64,000 bases of DNA from NCBI GenBank assembly GCA_003993805.1, contig RSEF01000017.1, forward strand, positions 10,731,895-10,795,894, given 5' to 3'. This DNA comes from Himantopus leucocephalus (taxonomy: Eukaryota > Chordata > Aves > Charadriiformes > Recurvirostridae). This document shows positions 25,800-38,010 of the stretch, piece after piece. The position numbers and the translations under genes were made by a program. Each line of letters begins with the position of its first letter. The stretch's first letter is position 1. The notes under the pieces were generated by a model, which saw nothing but the letters and a program-made list of their open reading frames with translations, was not told the DNA's origin and did no database searches.

Positions 25800-28029
25800 A
25801 GTCCAGTTACGCCTTTGTACAATACTAGGCTGTGACATCACAGCACTAAAAGACAATGTTTTCAAAAGAAAAATCAGTTATTGTGAAGCCAACAGAGTAG
25901 AAGCTCCAGAAACTGCTAAACTTAGACCATTTTCCTAAATCACTATTTTATAAAAGGAAAAGGAAAACATTCCTGGCTGTGTGCAATGTGTGTTGAAGTC
26001 ACAGGATCCCACTTGTAACAACTTTCCTTCCCCTTGTCACAGCTTAAATTAACTGCGCCCACAAGGAGGCAAATGAACAGAACCAGAGCGCTCTGCCTAA
26101 GTCGTTCAGCAATTTGTTACCAAAATCGTTCCCGGAGCAAAGACCTACTCACCACTGGTCAAAAAGAGTCACTCTAAATCCGAGTGGGCAAGTTTTCCGT
26201 ATTGATAAATGGATTAATGGGGTATGTATTTTGCAGAGAGCTGCAGGAAAACAACTGCCTTTGAACAAAGAGAGGGTGCTTCTTTCTATGTGAAGATACA
26301 GACACTGTTTATCTAATGGTTGGAAAGTTTACAAGAAAACAGCAAACTTCGTGCTGTGGTTGTTGAACTGAAGTAGTACTTTACTAGAACCAGGTTTTTT
26401 CGGTAATTTTGCGGTTGTAACAACTATTTTCTTTACATACTGCTATAGAAAAGGGACTCTTTTTAACTTAATTGAAGACACTATCAAGAGTAAATATACT
26501 GGGGCTTTTAATAAAAACAGTATGAGGAGAACATTCAAAGCTAAATAATCAGAAGCAATTTGTGTTCATGAGCAGAATGATGTGTCATTTTTTTCCCTTG
26601 CAACGCTCTGTACTGGATCAGTTTTGAGACTGTGGCAAACTTTAAACCTATCTTAAAATAATGAACAGCAGTGAGGGTTGAAGATAGTTTGAAAAATACG
26701 CTGGAAAGAGAAAACATATGCCACAGAGTGTGGTGCAAAAGTCATATTTCATGCATGACTTTAGAGAATGTTAATAAGGATTAGAACCATACTTCAGCAG
26801 AATAACAATCAGTCAAAGAAGTGTAATTAATTTTTCTTTAGATCTCTGTTAGACAAAAATACAGGAGAGATAGCATTGTTGCCTATAGATTTCGCTCCAG
26901 CTAAGAAATACAGCCCTTAAATACACGTCGTAATTGTACACTATAACTGGAGTGTAGTACATGAGTCATTTGCTTTATAGTTGTTGGGTTTATAATATTA
27001 TGAATCCAAAAATATTTTAAACTTCATTTTTTTTGCTTTGGCCAATAAATATGATTAAGATAATACATCCAAAAACATGTGTAAGCTGTGTATGTGGGAC
27101 ATATGGAAAGCAGATGTGTTCTTAATTTACATATGACCTAAAAAAATCAGCTGATTACCAGAGATGGTACTCTGTGAAGCTGTTTTGGACTCAGAAGCAT
27201 TGTTGCTAGCTCAGCACCATTTTAAAGTAGGCAGTTTGCTTCTCTTGTGCCTGAAACTCCAAACTCGGTGCTGCAGAAAGAGGCTATCCCTGGAGCAGCG
27301 ATCATTTGGCTTCACACAGAACAGCCCAGAGATGGAAAACCAAGATCATTTGTTTCTAAACACAATTGTTATTGAAAACTTTTCTTTAATATTTTAAGTG
27401 TATGTTCCAGCATATGCTTACAAAACTTCAGTTGTGCCCTTCATAATGCTCTTTCAACCATAATGATAATAAAGGCCGTGCTCGGTTTCCATTATAAGGC
27501 CAACTCTGAATGCCAAAATCAAAAGGCAAAGCTGCGAGCGTCTCACTGGTGAGAAATCATGCCGAGGTGGCAGTCCCTTTTTTCAAAATCCCAACAGATC
27601 AGGGAAGCGGTTTCTTAATTATAAGCTCTCGCGATAGAGGTTCTCTGGGGACCATGTTCTGGTTTTCATTTTTTTGGCTATACCCGATAAGAAAACAGTA
27701 AATTACCATCAGATAGATATAAAAGGCAATGAAAAGCTTTGCTTACGAGGCTCTCAGTAGCACATACAGCCAAGAAGGAAAGTCCCCGTGTCAGTTACCA
27801 TCAGAAGAAGTCAAAGCTGGGCTGCCAAGTGGGGCACCAGAAATACGGGGTTCCTAAATCTTTTTAAAGCAAAGCATTTTCTAGCCTTTTTCTGAGAAGA
27901 AGTGGTTCAAATCGCAGGGGAGACCATCAGAGGGACAAGACAGCTTTTCCAAAGCACAGGCTAATTGAACGCACCACTGGTAAATAGAGACACATTTTTT
28001 CAGGCAGGCATTTGTCACAGTTAGGAAAT

Positions 28030-28780
28030 TCTCACTCTTCTGCCAGGCTCCGGCTTGGCAGCGTCCTCGGGAACCGCTCCAGCCAGCGTCCCCCTCGCAG
28101 AGGTGCCAAGATGCAAACCTGCTGCGGCGGCCTCTCCTGGCGTTCGGCAGCCGGTGCCCGGAGCCGCGGTGAGGGACCGGGCAAGATCGGGCGCTCGGGC
28201 CCGGCACTGAGGTGGCAGCGGGAGGCAGCTCCGGCCACCGCCGCGGCAGCCCCCTCCTCGCCCGCTCCTGCCGCACGTGGGGAGCACCCTCCGCCCAGCG
28301 AGGCAGACGCCGGGGAGACCTCGCATGGCCTCTGCGCTCCCTCAAGTCAACAGACAATTATTTTTTTTTAAGCAAACAATATTTTAAAATCCGTCTCCTC
28401 TCTGCTCCCTGCCGACGTGTAATTCGGGATTTCTGGTGCAGCGGTGGCTGCGGCGGAGCTGGTGGGGCACACGCAGGCCCAGCCCCTCTGCTCGCCCTGC
28501 TGCGGCGGCACTGCGGGACGGGGCCTCCTCCGTGGCGTCGGGGAGCGCCCCCTCGGGAAGGGTCCCCACCGCCGCTTCCAGTCGCGGTGGGCACTGCCCG
28601 GCGAGGGCGCGAGGTGCTTGCTCAGCCCGCGCCCGTCGCGGCACTGCGGGGCAGTCCCTCGGGCATCTTCCCGCTGCGCTGCCTGCCTGGGGCTGAGGCC
28701 ATGGCCCCCGTGGGACGACGGCCGGGAGCCGTCCTCGAGCCCCGCACGGCCCCGGGGCCTGGGCACGGACAGGGCGTCCC
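28030..28780. other. Intronic CpG-rich patch
   Basis: Two GC- and CpG-rich blocks (about 28030-28330 and 28410-28780) are separated by a short AT-rich stretch containing a T run at 28360-28369. Open frames on both strands are long but mutually overlapping and lack recognisable motifs. It may be an orphan CpG island inside LMX1B. Confidence 0.5.
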
Positions 28781-30330
28781 TCGGGCAGAGACGCCAGCAC
28801 ACACCCAAGCCCAGCAGGACTGCTGCTGCTGTTTCCCATGTATCACGCTTTAGACCAGATACGGTCAGGGGTGGTTTCCTCAACTTCGGCTCCGCAGCCT
28901 ACGCCGTCATCCTGTTGCTCCTATTTTCATTATGTATGTAATGCTGGTACACGTTTTCACAGCAGAGCTGCGGTGTGAAATCCATACGTCTCCCTGGACC
29001 GGCAGCCGTGATGCCGAGAGATGCTTCGCCCCGGCAGTAACGCGGGTCCAAACGCACGCGCTGGGGCTGGGCGCTGCCCCGCGGCCTCTCCCCCCCGCCA
29101 AGCGCCGGCACGCCGGGGTCAGGCAGCATCCCGGCAGAGAGCCGCTGCGGCCGGCGGTCGGCATCACGGGCACTCAGCAGACCTTCTGCTGAATTAGGAT
29201 CCTGAACAAGTTCTCCTCCTTCTCCCCTCTGCCAGTATTTTTCTTTCCTTGTCCCAGAATCTGTCCTCTTTCCAGGAAATCTCTGTTTATATCAGACAAG
29301 GCAATGGGACATGCAGTTATTGTTGGACTCTTGTCCAGAAACTATTCCTCCTCTGGCTCGGCTCCTCTGCAGACAGCCCTCCTCCGCGGGGCACCGCAGG
29401 GCTCGCAGCACACACAGCCGCTCTGGGTGCCCCCGGCCACCACCAATGCACACGGGGCAGAGCTTGTTAACAGAATCCCCAGGGAGAAACTAAAATCCCA
29501 CCCTACTTTCCAGAGCTACCTAACAATAAGCACAGATAAATACTAAAAACTTAATCCTGTGAGATGCGACACCACTACTCCGAGGAAAAGAAAAAAGGGC
29601 TGTGGAGAAGAACCCAGCCTGTAGGCTGTCGGGGGCACTTTCTCGTCGTCATCAGAGACCTCATGATCTGAAACATCTGCATTGTCTTACGCTGGTCATC
29701 AAGACCCACTGTCCCTCTGAACTCCAAATGTTTCCCTTCTCCGCTGTTCAATGCCTCCCTGGGTCACAGGCCCTCGCACACAAATCACCGCAGCCCTGGG
29801 AGGGGGCTGAGAGGAAGGCAGGGAGGCTCTGAAATTCAATCCCCAAAGGGGTTTTTTTTTTGTTTTTTGGGTGGGTTTTTTTTGGTCCAAACAAAAGTTA
29901 TTTTTCTTTCAATGGGAACGCTTCAGCATGGAGTGCTGCTAACACAGGCAGAGCGGCCGGACCCGCCGCGGGTGGGTGGCTGCTCCCCGCGCGCCGCCCC
30001 TCCTGCCCAGCCAAGGGCAGGACGCGCTGAGCTGGGGAGCTGCCGGGTGAAGCTTCGGGGCGTGCTGTGAGCACAGGGTTCGGCTGTCTCTGGAAGATGC
30101 AGAACGTGCTGCATTGCCTACGTCCTGCTGACAGAGGCCTGTCCGTCGTTACTGCAGGGACCCGGCCCAGGCTAACGGCGCTGCTGCCTCCTACGCACCC
30201 ACTGCAGCGAAGAGCCCCACAGCTGCACAACGTTAAACCCATGAGATTACTGGGATCCCCGATTGCTTTCTGAAGTCACCTTCTCTGACACACACGCAGC
30301 CTCGTACCGCATCACTTTGGTTTAACATTT

Positions 30331-30389
30331 ATGCATTAATGTATAAACATAACATATAAAAATGTATAAACATAATAACATTAATGCAT
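30331..30389. repeat. Perfect 12-bp inverted repeat with homeodomain/POU-like arms
   Basis: The left arm ATGCATTAATGT (30331-30342) and right arm ACATTAATGCAT (30378-30389) are exact reverse complements, separated by 35 bp. The spacer carries two direct copies of ATAAACATAA. The ATTAATGCAT core resembles POU-homeodomain sites. It could be a paired binding element or a cruciform-prone sequence. Confidence 0.85.
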
Positions 30390-32639
30390 TTCATGTTTCT
30401 GATGTGTCAAAATACTCCTGTTCTTGCATTTCAGTGAGGCTTTCTTTGAGCAGCCTGATGTTTTGTCAGCCGTTTACAGTTCTACTGAACCTTATCCCCA
30501 AGCACAACCTGACATCACACTGTCTGCCGCAATTCACCTATTAGTCAACTGACCTTAAAAGTTTACAGACATTTTATAGGCTGCTTCACCAGCCTCACCG
30601 ATCAGGTGGGTATTTGAAACTGCTTTCGGCTCCCTACGCTCCGTCCTGTCCTTGCCGCAGAGACTGCTGCCAAACGCATGCCCGAAAGCTGATGCTGAGG
30701 TTGCTGCAGAGCTGTGTGTTTAAAGCAAACACGCTCTGCTAAAGGAAAGCCGCTACTTTGCAGATTCCTTCCCTGGCTTTTTTTTAAAAAATAAGGCAGT
30801 GTGTAGGTCCCCTTCTTTGCACTGCATGACAGCAGCTGCTGGTGCTTAAGGTGGAAAAACAAATCCGGGTGAAGCAGCAGCGAACAGCTCTGCACACCCC
30901 AGACACGAGAACTTTCCCATCCCGGCTCCCGGTGCAGCCCGGTCCTCAGAAGACATGGGAAGAAACGGTGAGTCCCAGGGACGAGCGCGCCCGGGACAGG
31001 CCCCAGCCTGCAGGAACCCTGGGCAGGTCGCTTCGCAGAGGACTTTGATATCTACTGCAGGAAAGTGCCACGAGAGATGCAAACATCTCCCGAAGATGAG
31101 ATGTGGGCTCAAACTGGGGAGCACGAGGTCGCCAGGAGACTGGGCGGGGGGACGGGGAGGAGAAAGGGGAATTCCTGAAAGATAATTTCTTAAAACATTT
31201 AATTACCACTGACTTTTAACATCTAAAATTACTTTAAAAATGTGCATAGAGATGAAAAATACAGAGGAGCTGGACACGCCTTCTGAAACTGGGACTGGTG
31301 AGTAGTGCTGACGGAACCAGCTTGTAGCAGATTAGTTGAAGGAAGTTTTATGCAGTATCTCTACCAGTAGTGCCAGGCTGGATGAAAGGAAAAAAAATAT
31401 GAAAACTTTCCCCTTCCCTTGCTTTTGATTACAGCTTGAAAAAATACTTAACACGGGAGAAAAAATAATTAGGCTGCGCCCCAGAATGCAGCGTTCTTTT
31501 AAAATTTCCCAGACTTCTGTTTCAAAAATTACAGCAACCAGCATAAACTTCACAAATCCACCAAGGAGGCAACTCTTCAAATACCTGTGGTTTCCCACAT
31601 TTTCCAAGGAAAACAAAAAGATTTATAGTTTCTCATGTTAAATCTGAGAGGCTAAACTTTGAGAGACATACTTGCCCACCTGCTGCACGTGTATTAGTTC
31701 TAGCTGAAGAGAAGTCAATAAAAATGGAGAAGGAAGAATTTGCAGAGCTGGTTAAAGTAATAAGATTTGTTTCAGAGCATCTGATCTTTAGACTAACAGA
31801 CTTCCAAACAGTTGGACAAGTAAATAAAGCACCACAGGGAACCGCTAGTTGCAATAGGTTACCGCAGGGATACGCACAAAGGAATTCCTACAACTAAGAA
31901 AGGGCCGGAGCTATGAAACTTATAATACCAGTGATTGGGGTGAATTGCTGACTTCTACAACGCTTAGGAGCGAATTGTATAGATACCCACGCTTTGAGGA
32001 GGACGTAAAACTCTGCTCTGAGCTCTGGGAAGTATTACAGCCTGTAACAATTACCACTGAGCAACAACAATATTTTGCACTTCATGTGGATCCGATGCTT
32101 CTGAAAAGATAGCGTTTTTTAGTTCCGCTTACTCCTTTTTCTGGATGGAAGGTTTGAAGAAGCTTAGTGATACATTTCACTACATGGCCCTACATAGAGG
32201 ACACAAAAGGAAGTATTTGCTTTAAAGGCTTCACTTTCTTTGGAGAAATAAAAAGAAAATCCAAACAAAATAAAGTTAGCCTGTGAATCCTCCTACCATC
32301 TCCCTGGGATTTTTCTGCACCACGTACAAGCTTCCCCTGGACGGAAGCAGGACAGCAAACGCACGTCACGCAGGGCAGCGCAGGATACGTGAAGCCCATG
32401 TGCGTAACAGCCCCGGGTCCCAGCAGCCGGGAGCGGGGCCATGCAGCGCAGCAGAGAGCAGCTCTGCCCCGACAGAGCAACGGCAGACAGCGAACAAAGC
32501 AGGAGATGTCCCGTGTCCATCCAGCGACGAGGGGGTGGAGGTGACACTGTTGTAAGGTGCCATCCGATCAGGACTTCTTTTCTGTGCTTGACATGAATAA
32601 GGGGATTAGGATGGCAAGTTTCCGTGAGCTCACTCTATC

Positions 32640-32860
32640 GGACAAAAGGCCCCGAGGTTTAGTGTCACACTGCCTGATAAAAGTACAGGAGGCTGTCAAT
32701 CAAGGCTCCTAGGTACTTGTGTCGGTGACATAATCTTATTAGAAGATAAACCAGTGAAATCCTTTTCATGATGAAAAGTTACATTTAATTGCTCCTTTGC
32801 TTTTCTTTTCTTTCTCTTGTTCATTTGCCCATTTAACTTTGTTAATGTTAGCTATTACGG
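32640..32860. promoter_or_regulatory. Candidate conserved non-coding element
   Basis: A complex AT-rich block with motifs such as CTGATAAAAG, CTGTCAATCAAGG (PBX/HOX-like TCAATCAA), GACATAATCTTATTAG and TTACATTTAATTG. No repeat or coding signal. The call is by texture. Confidence 0.3.
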
Positions 32861-33194
32861 GAACATAACAGCACAAAGATGCAAGCCATCTACCCTATAG
32901 CCATGCTCATAATACATGAACGGCTAAGGATGCTGAAGGATGCCAGTGTCTGTGCAGAAACAGCATCCGTTGAAATCTGTTAAACAGAAGGTCAAAAGAG
33001 TTACTGAATTAATTAGCAGGAGTGCTCATGCACAAGGATAAAGTTAAATGTTATGTCAGTTGGTTTAACACCAAAGTAAGCTGACAAAAAGACTAAAAAA
33101 TGGCAAAGCTCAGTCTCTGTGCAACAAACAAAGGGAGACTTTTAGTATCCTCTTACAGGAGCAAATCCATATTAGCCTTAGTAAAGTGACTGTT

Positions 33195-36100
33195 TCAGCC
33201 AATTTCAGGTTGTTTCTTTTGGGTTTCACAAATAGGCGGCTGATGCTGACAGCATGAATCACCGCACACCGCCGGGAATGAATCAGGAGAAACTTCACCG
33301 GAGCCCGGAGGGGTGAGTCGGGGAGCGTCAGCGTCTGCATCCCCTGCGTGCCCGCCGCGGCAGCCGGGACCTGCTGCGCTACGCCGTGGGCTTGGCTGGG
33401 CGCGGGTCAGGACCCAGCCCGTGTCATGCAGGCCAGGGTGACGGAGGAGCCCTGGCAGCACAGAGGGTCTCCCGTGCCCGAGAGGACACACGCATAGTAC
33501 TGTCTTCTGGGGAGAGAGGAGAAGGACGGGATACTCTGCCCGATGAGAAGACCCCAAACCCTGGTGCAGAGGAGGCGGCTCCGACGCTGCTGTCCCTGGA
33601 GACCCTCGCAGCGGGACACCGGCCCGGCTCTGCGGCTGCGGCGTGAGCAGCCCACACGCGTGCACCTGCCCCGGCCACACCGAGCACAGCACCCCGGCAA
33701 ACACAGGGCTCACGTCCTCAACCATGGTACTCCAACCTTCCCAAGACACCCCAACCATCACTCTGAGCCAAAGGAGGCCACTGTGCCGCCCACTGTGGGT
33801 GTTACATGGTATGGCACGGGCGCTCTCTTGGGTATGCACGCCCGTGCACCGCACCGCTCTTGTGTGCACGTCTGCGCTCCGGCACTGGAAAACGTCAAGG
33901 CCAGGAAAGAGCAGACGATCTGCCCTGGCCGCCGTCCCCACCAGGCAGTCACGCTGCCGGGGGCCGGGGGGCAGCCCAACTACTTGGTCTGGCGCGAACT
34001 CCCTGGCAGCGCCAGAAGCAGCTGAGGAGCAGGGAAGCCACACAAAGTTTTAAAGCTATTTTCCCAATATTTTCAGTTTGGGAAAGAGAGCTTGGATGTG
34101 ATCTTGCTTTAACAGGGCTGATCCAACAAAGGCTAAACTGAAGGTCAAGAAGTTTATTCTGCAAACCCCAAAATGGACACAAGGATGAGCCAAGCCTCTG
34201 CCAGTCCAGAAGAGGTGAGCTGCTCAGGCTACTGTGGCCCAGACTGACCCAGAAAATGCCTCTGGGAAGTAAATGAGCGTTCGCCATGCCATTCAGTTAC
34301 CCCAAGGCCCCCGGTTCTTCACTGGGCTGCACGTGTAGCTTCACCTCACAAACAGGTACTGAAGAGACCAAGTAAAATTAACCACCTTATTAATGTCCAG
34401 GATCACAGCCTAAGCTAGAAGCTATGCTTCTCAAAATATGTATTTTTAAAGCATCATATAATTGTCACAATTAATAAACTACAAACGTATTCTCAATAAA
34501 TGACTAGTGCCATTTAGTGCCACAAAGTCCCACTAAGATTTTACACAAAGTACCTGAGTGTGCATATTATCCAAATAATTTAGCTCCGCAAATGTGAAAT
34601 GTTTAAAGAAAAAATGAATTCCATTCATTTTGCACATACTGTTCCTTATTTTATCCAAGTGCCTGTCTGACTGAGAACAAACTAGCACTTTAAGCTGAAA
34701 TGCTTTGAGAAATTAAATGTGTAATTCCCTCCCATAACTCAGATGATCTTAAAGAAAATAAGTCCTCTAGAGTTCTTCAAGAAAACCACATTTTCATTTA
34801 AGGATTAACAAAAAAATTCTGACAAATGTCTTAATACTTGGCTTTTTTAGTAAGAGAGAAGGATCAGAGGGGTTGAATGCAGAACAAAAGCAGCTGAAAA
34901 ATGTGATTTAACATTGGTTAAATCAGTGGTAGTTGGTGATTCAGTGAAAAGACAATTGTGACGTTACCTGGCTGTTGATCACGTGTCCCTGGCATTCCAC
35001 AAATGCTTTGCCAATGGAAATCTAACTCCAGCTTTTGGGAAGGCAGTTTCAAAACAGTGCAACATATTATAAATTAATTACCTGACTTACTATTTTCTCT
35101 CAAAACAACAGTTTCTATATTATGCATATTTACAAAATCCTTTATTACATTTCCAAATATTTAATCACACATATTTCATACCTGCCAGTTCCGTGTTAGA
35201 CCCTAGAGACTCCAATTACTAAATTGGGAAAGCCTGTCAAAAATATTTGCATGCAGGTTATTTGCTATACACCCAAATTTCTCTTACGTTTTTTCTGAAA
35301 TCAACACGAGATGTGGAACAAGATCAGCCCCGCTCAGCTCTGTTGGGTAGCTGTCCTGGTCACCTCCGTTTGAGACGTCGCACGGCGTAGGCTAATCAAT
35401 GAAACCAAACTCCTGCAAATGAACGGTTAAGAGCTTTCAAAGCAGCGATGGGGAAAGAACAATGGGTGAGCTAAGCGCAGAAATTTATTTTTACTGATCG
35501 AACTTAAGCAAATCCAAGAAACCATTAGGAAGTGCTGTCAACTAAAGCTTGAAATCTAAGAAAGTAGCCATTCAAAGCACAGTAGGCCCTTATAAACAGT
35601 TAATCCACGCAGCTGCAGTAGTTAAAGCAAACACACTACCCTTCACTGCGCCATCAATTACACCTTCCCAGAAAAAATTACACAAACTTTGTAGGATTTT
35701 TCAGAGAGAAGATGGATTCTTTTGGAGACTTGAGGTCAAGACTGGGCTGTTTAAAGTATATTATTAACAAATAAACATTTATTGCAAAAAAACCCTATAG
35801 GCCTTTGGGGAGGAAAATTGTGTTATTTTTGGCATCAAATGACACAAGCCATTTATGACATGAATGGCTATCACCAACAGACTGATGAAATGGCAAATGT
35901 CTCCCACTTAACTTCCCCCGGCTTCCTGAATAAACTTTTTCAAACACTTTTTTCCTTCTGAAATGGCAATAAACTCCATGTAATTTTGGTTTTCTCTCTG
36001 TTCTAGCTGTTTCAAGATCCGTAGCTGGAAAGGGTTGAAGGTACTTCCAGATGGAAGCTGAAGACTCCCCAAAGACTGGTAAGGCGATGAAAATCACATT

Positions 36101-37779
36101 GTTAGGATCCGGGGCTATGTACTGCCCTTGTTTGTATGTATTCTTGCTTGAGTGACAACTCGCAATTGGCTTTCAGATGGCTGGGTGAAAAAGCTGAGGT
36201 TTAATTGTGGCATCCAACAAATTGAATGTTATAGCTCTTGTCATTGAATGTATCCGCTACGCACTCAGACAAACCCCTGCCAAAATATGAGCTGAATTTT
36301 TAAGTAAGAAAAAAGCCACAAATGGAACAGGCTTCAATTATGCTAGACAACCAGTATTCATAGGACATGTATGGAATGAAGACAGCTTGCTCGCCTTGGG
36401 CTTGTTTTCCAGCCTTTCTGTAAGACACGGATCAGCCCGGCGAGCTCCGCTACTGCCCAGAGCTCAGTCCCACCACCCCGGGCCAGCCGTGGAGCACGGT
36501 TGCTCACGGGACCATGGACCACCCTGCTCTGGCCTCTGCTGCGAGGGATGCTATGGGCAGGCGGGCGCGGGGAGCGGGCACCGCCGGAGTGCTGGCGCTG
36601 CTTTGCTGAGCCTTCCCATGCGGGCATCAGCGGCTGGAAGGGGACGACGCCGTGCTGGGCAAGGCTGCTCTCCCTGTAATTGCCCTGGAATCTCTGGGGA
36701 TTCTCCCACATAAAATTAATGCAGGCGCCATCAAGGCTAATTTATTCCACACCCACAAAACCATGCTGGGGAACTGGCCCGGGCATGGGTAGCGAGGCCG
36801 AGGCAGCCCGACTCCAAGGACCAGGCTGGCAGGAGCCACGCACCCCCAGGGCACCACCGGCTCCCTCTGGCTCGGGACACCCACCCAGGAGCTCAGGGAC
36901 TCCACAAAGGCCACGTGTGTCCCTGCAGCCCCCGGCGCAGGACACGATGGAAAGCTGCCGCTGAAGGACTAGCTCCGCCTCCTCCAAGCAATGCCGTCCC
37001 CGGGGAACCGCTGCCCGCTGCGGGCAGGACGCAGCGCTGCCACCGGGATCCCCCCGCAGTGGAGCCGCCCGCTCCCCCGTTAACAAAGTACCTGCCGGCT
37101 GCGACGCTTTCTGCTCCCATCAGCTGAGCCACTGGTTCGCTGCAGCTCCAACCCCCAAGCCTGGCAGCTCCAAACCAACGACACCAAGTACAGATCGTAG
37201 CGCTGCAATGTTTCACAAGCCATTTATTCCCTCAAATAATTTATACTCCATTTGTACTTTTGCAACTTTTCATAAATTGCTCTTAACAATAACGTGTTTT
37301 TTGTACTACAAGTACTCCCATCACTGTGTCCCAGCTGTAAAAAAAAACAGAGCCTTGCTTTTCTTTTCACGCACACACAAGCCAAAAGGCACAGGCAGGA
37401 CACTAATATCTGCTGCGAGCATCAGTGCTCGTGCAATGCTGCGATAAGCACAAACTGCATATGGCTACAGCACTGTTACTGTCACCCATTCACGACTTCC
37501 AAAGGGAAAATGTGTGGACAGCTTCCTTGCAGCTTAGGAAAATGTTGGTAAATGAAGTTATGAAGTAAGTAATTTCTCATGTGTGTGTGTAAATAAACAG
37601 AAGTGAGAAAGTATCCAGATATTGCAAAACTTCGGTGTGGTTGGCTGACAAGGAAGGGAATCCTCAGAAGAGCAGCATCGCCCCCAGGGCCAAGCGGTGC
37701 CCTGAAGACAGGAGCTCTTCCTCCCTGCCCCTCGGAGAGAACCAGGCTATGAGAATCCAGGCGGCTGAGGCTGTCGGGA
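33195..37779. other. Intron 2 segment, no gene seen
   Basis: Positions 33290-34000 are GC-rich and hold a long minus-strand open frame without protein features (see rejected items). Positions 34320-36350 are AT-rich and repeat-free. Positions 36400-37140 are moderately GC-rich, and the rest is mixed. No exon or transposon was recognised. Confidence 0.55.
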
Positions 37780-38010
37780 CGGCCGCCCCCAGCCCCGGGC
37801 GCTGCAGTGAGGCTTCCCAGCCAGCTCTCGGCACCAGCGGGTGATGGCACCGGAGCCCACGCTTGTTGGCTGCGCACCTCCGACTGCAGGGCAGACCCTC
37901 GCCGTGCTGGAGGCTGTGGGCGTGGGGCAGGATCCGCCCGACGCCGGGCAGCACATCGTGAGCCTCCAGCCGATGCACACAGCTGCCCGCAGCGACGCAG
38001 AGCGGGCGCT
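37780..38010. other. Small intronic CpG-rich patch
   Basis: GC-rich DNA with moderate CpG density and overlapping open frames on both strands. No recognisable protein or promoter motif. Confidence 0.4.

Larger units (their letters stand above)
22741..28029. other. Intron 2 segment, no gene seen
   Basis: GC-rich to about 23380, then mainly AT-rich. It includes an enhancer-like block at 23460-23700 and a p53-like direct repeat at 25779-25799. No exon or transposon was recognised. Confidence 0.55.
28781..33194. other. Intron 2 segment, no gene seen
   Basis: Mixed sequence with a CpG-rich patch at about 29030-29165, a T/G-rich low-complexity stretch at about 29846-29884, the inverted repeat at 30331-30389, and an enhancer-like block at 32640-32860. 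No exon recognised. Confidence 0.55.

Noticed and set aside
28212..28853. A 213-codon plus-strand open frame
   Set aside because: It lies in an intronic CpG patch with overlapping antisense frames and has no recognisable features.
33195..34043. A 282-codon minus-strand open frame in intron 2
   Set aside because: It begins at a GTG, not an ATG, lies in GC-rich DNA, has no recognisable domain or splice support, and is overlapped by open frames on the other strand.
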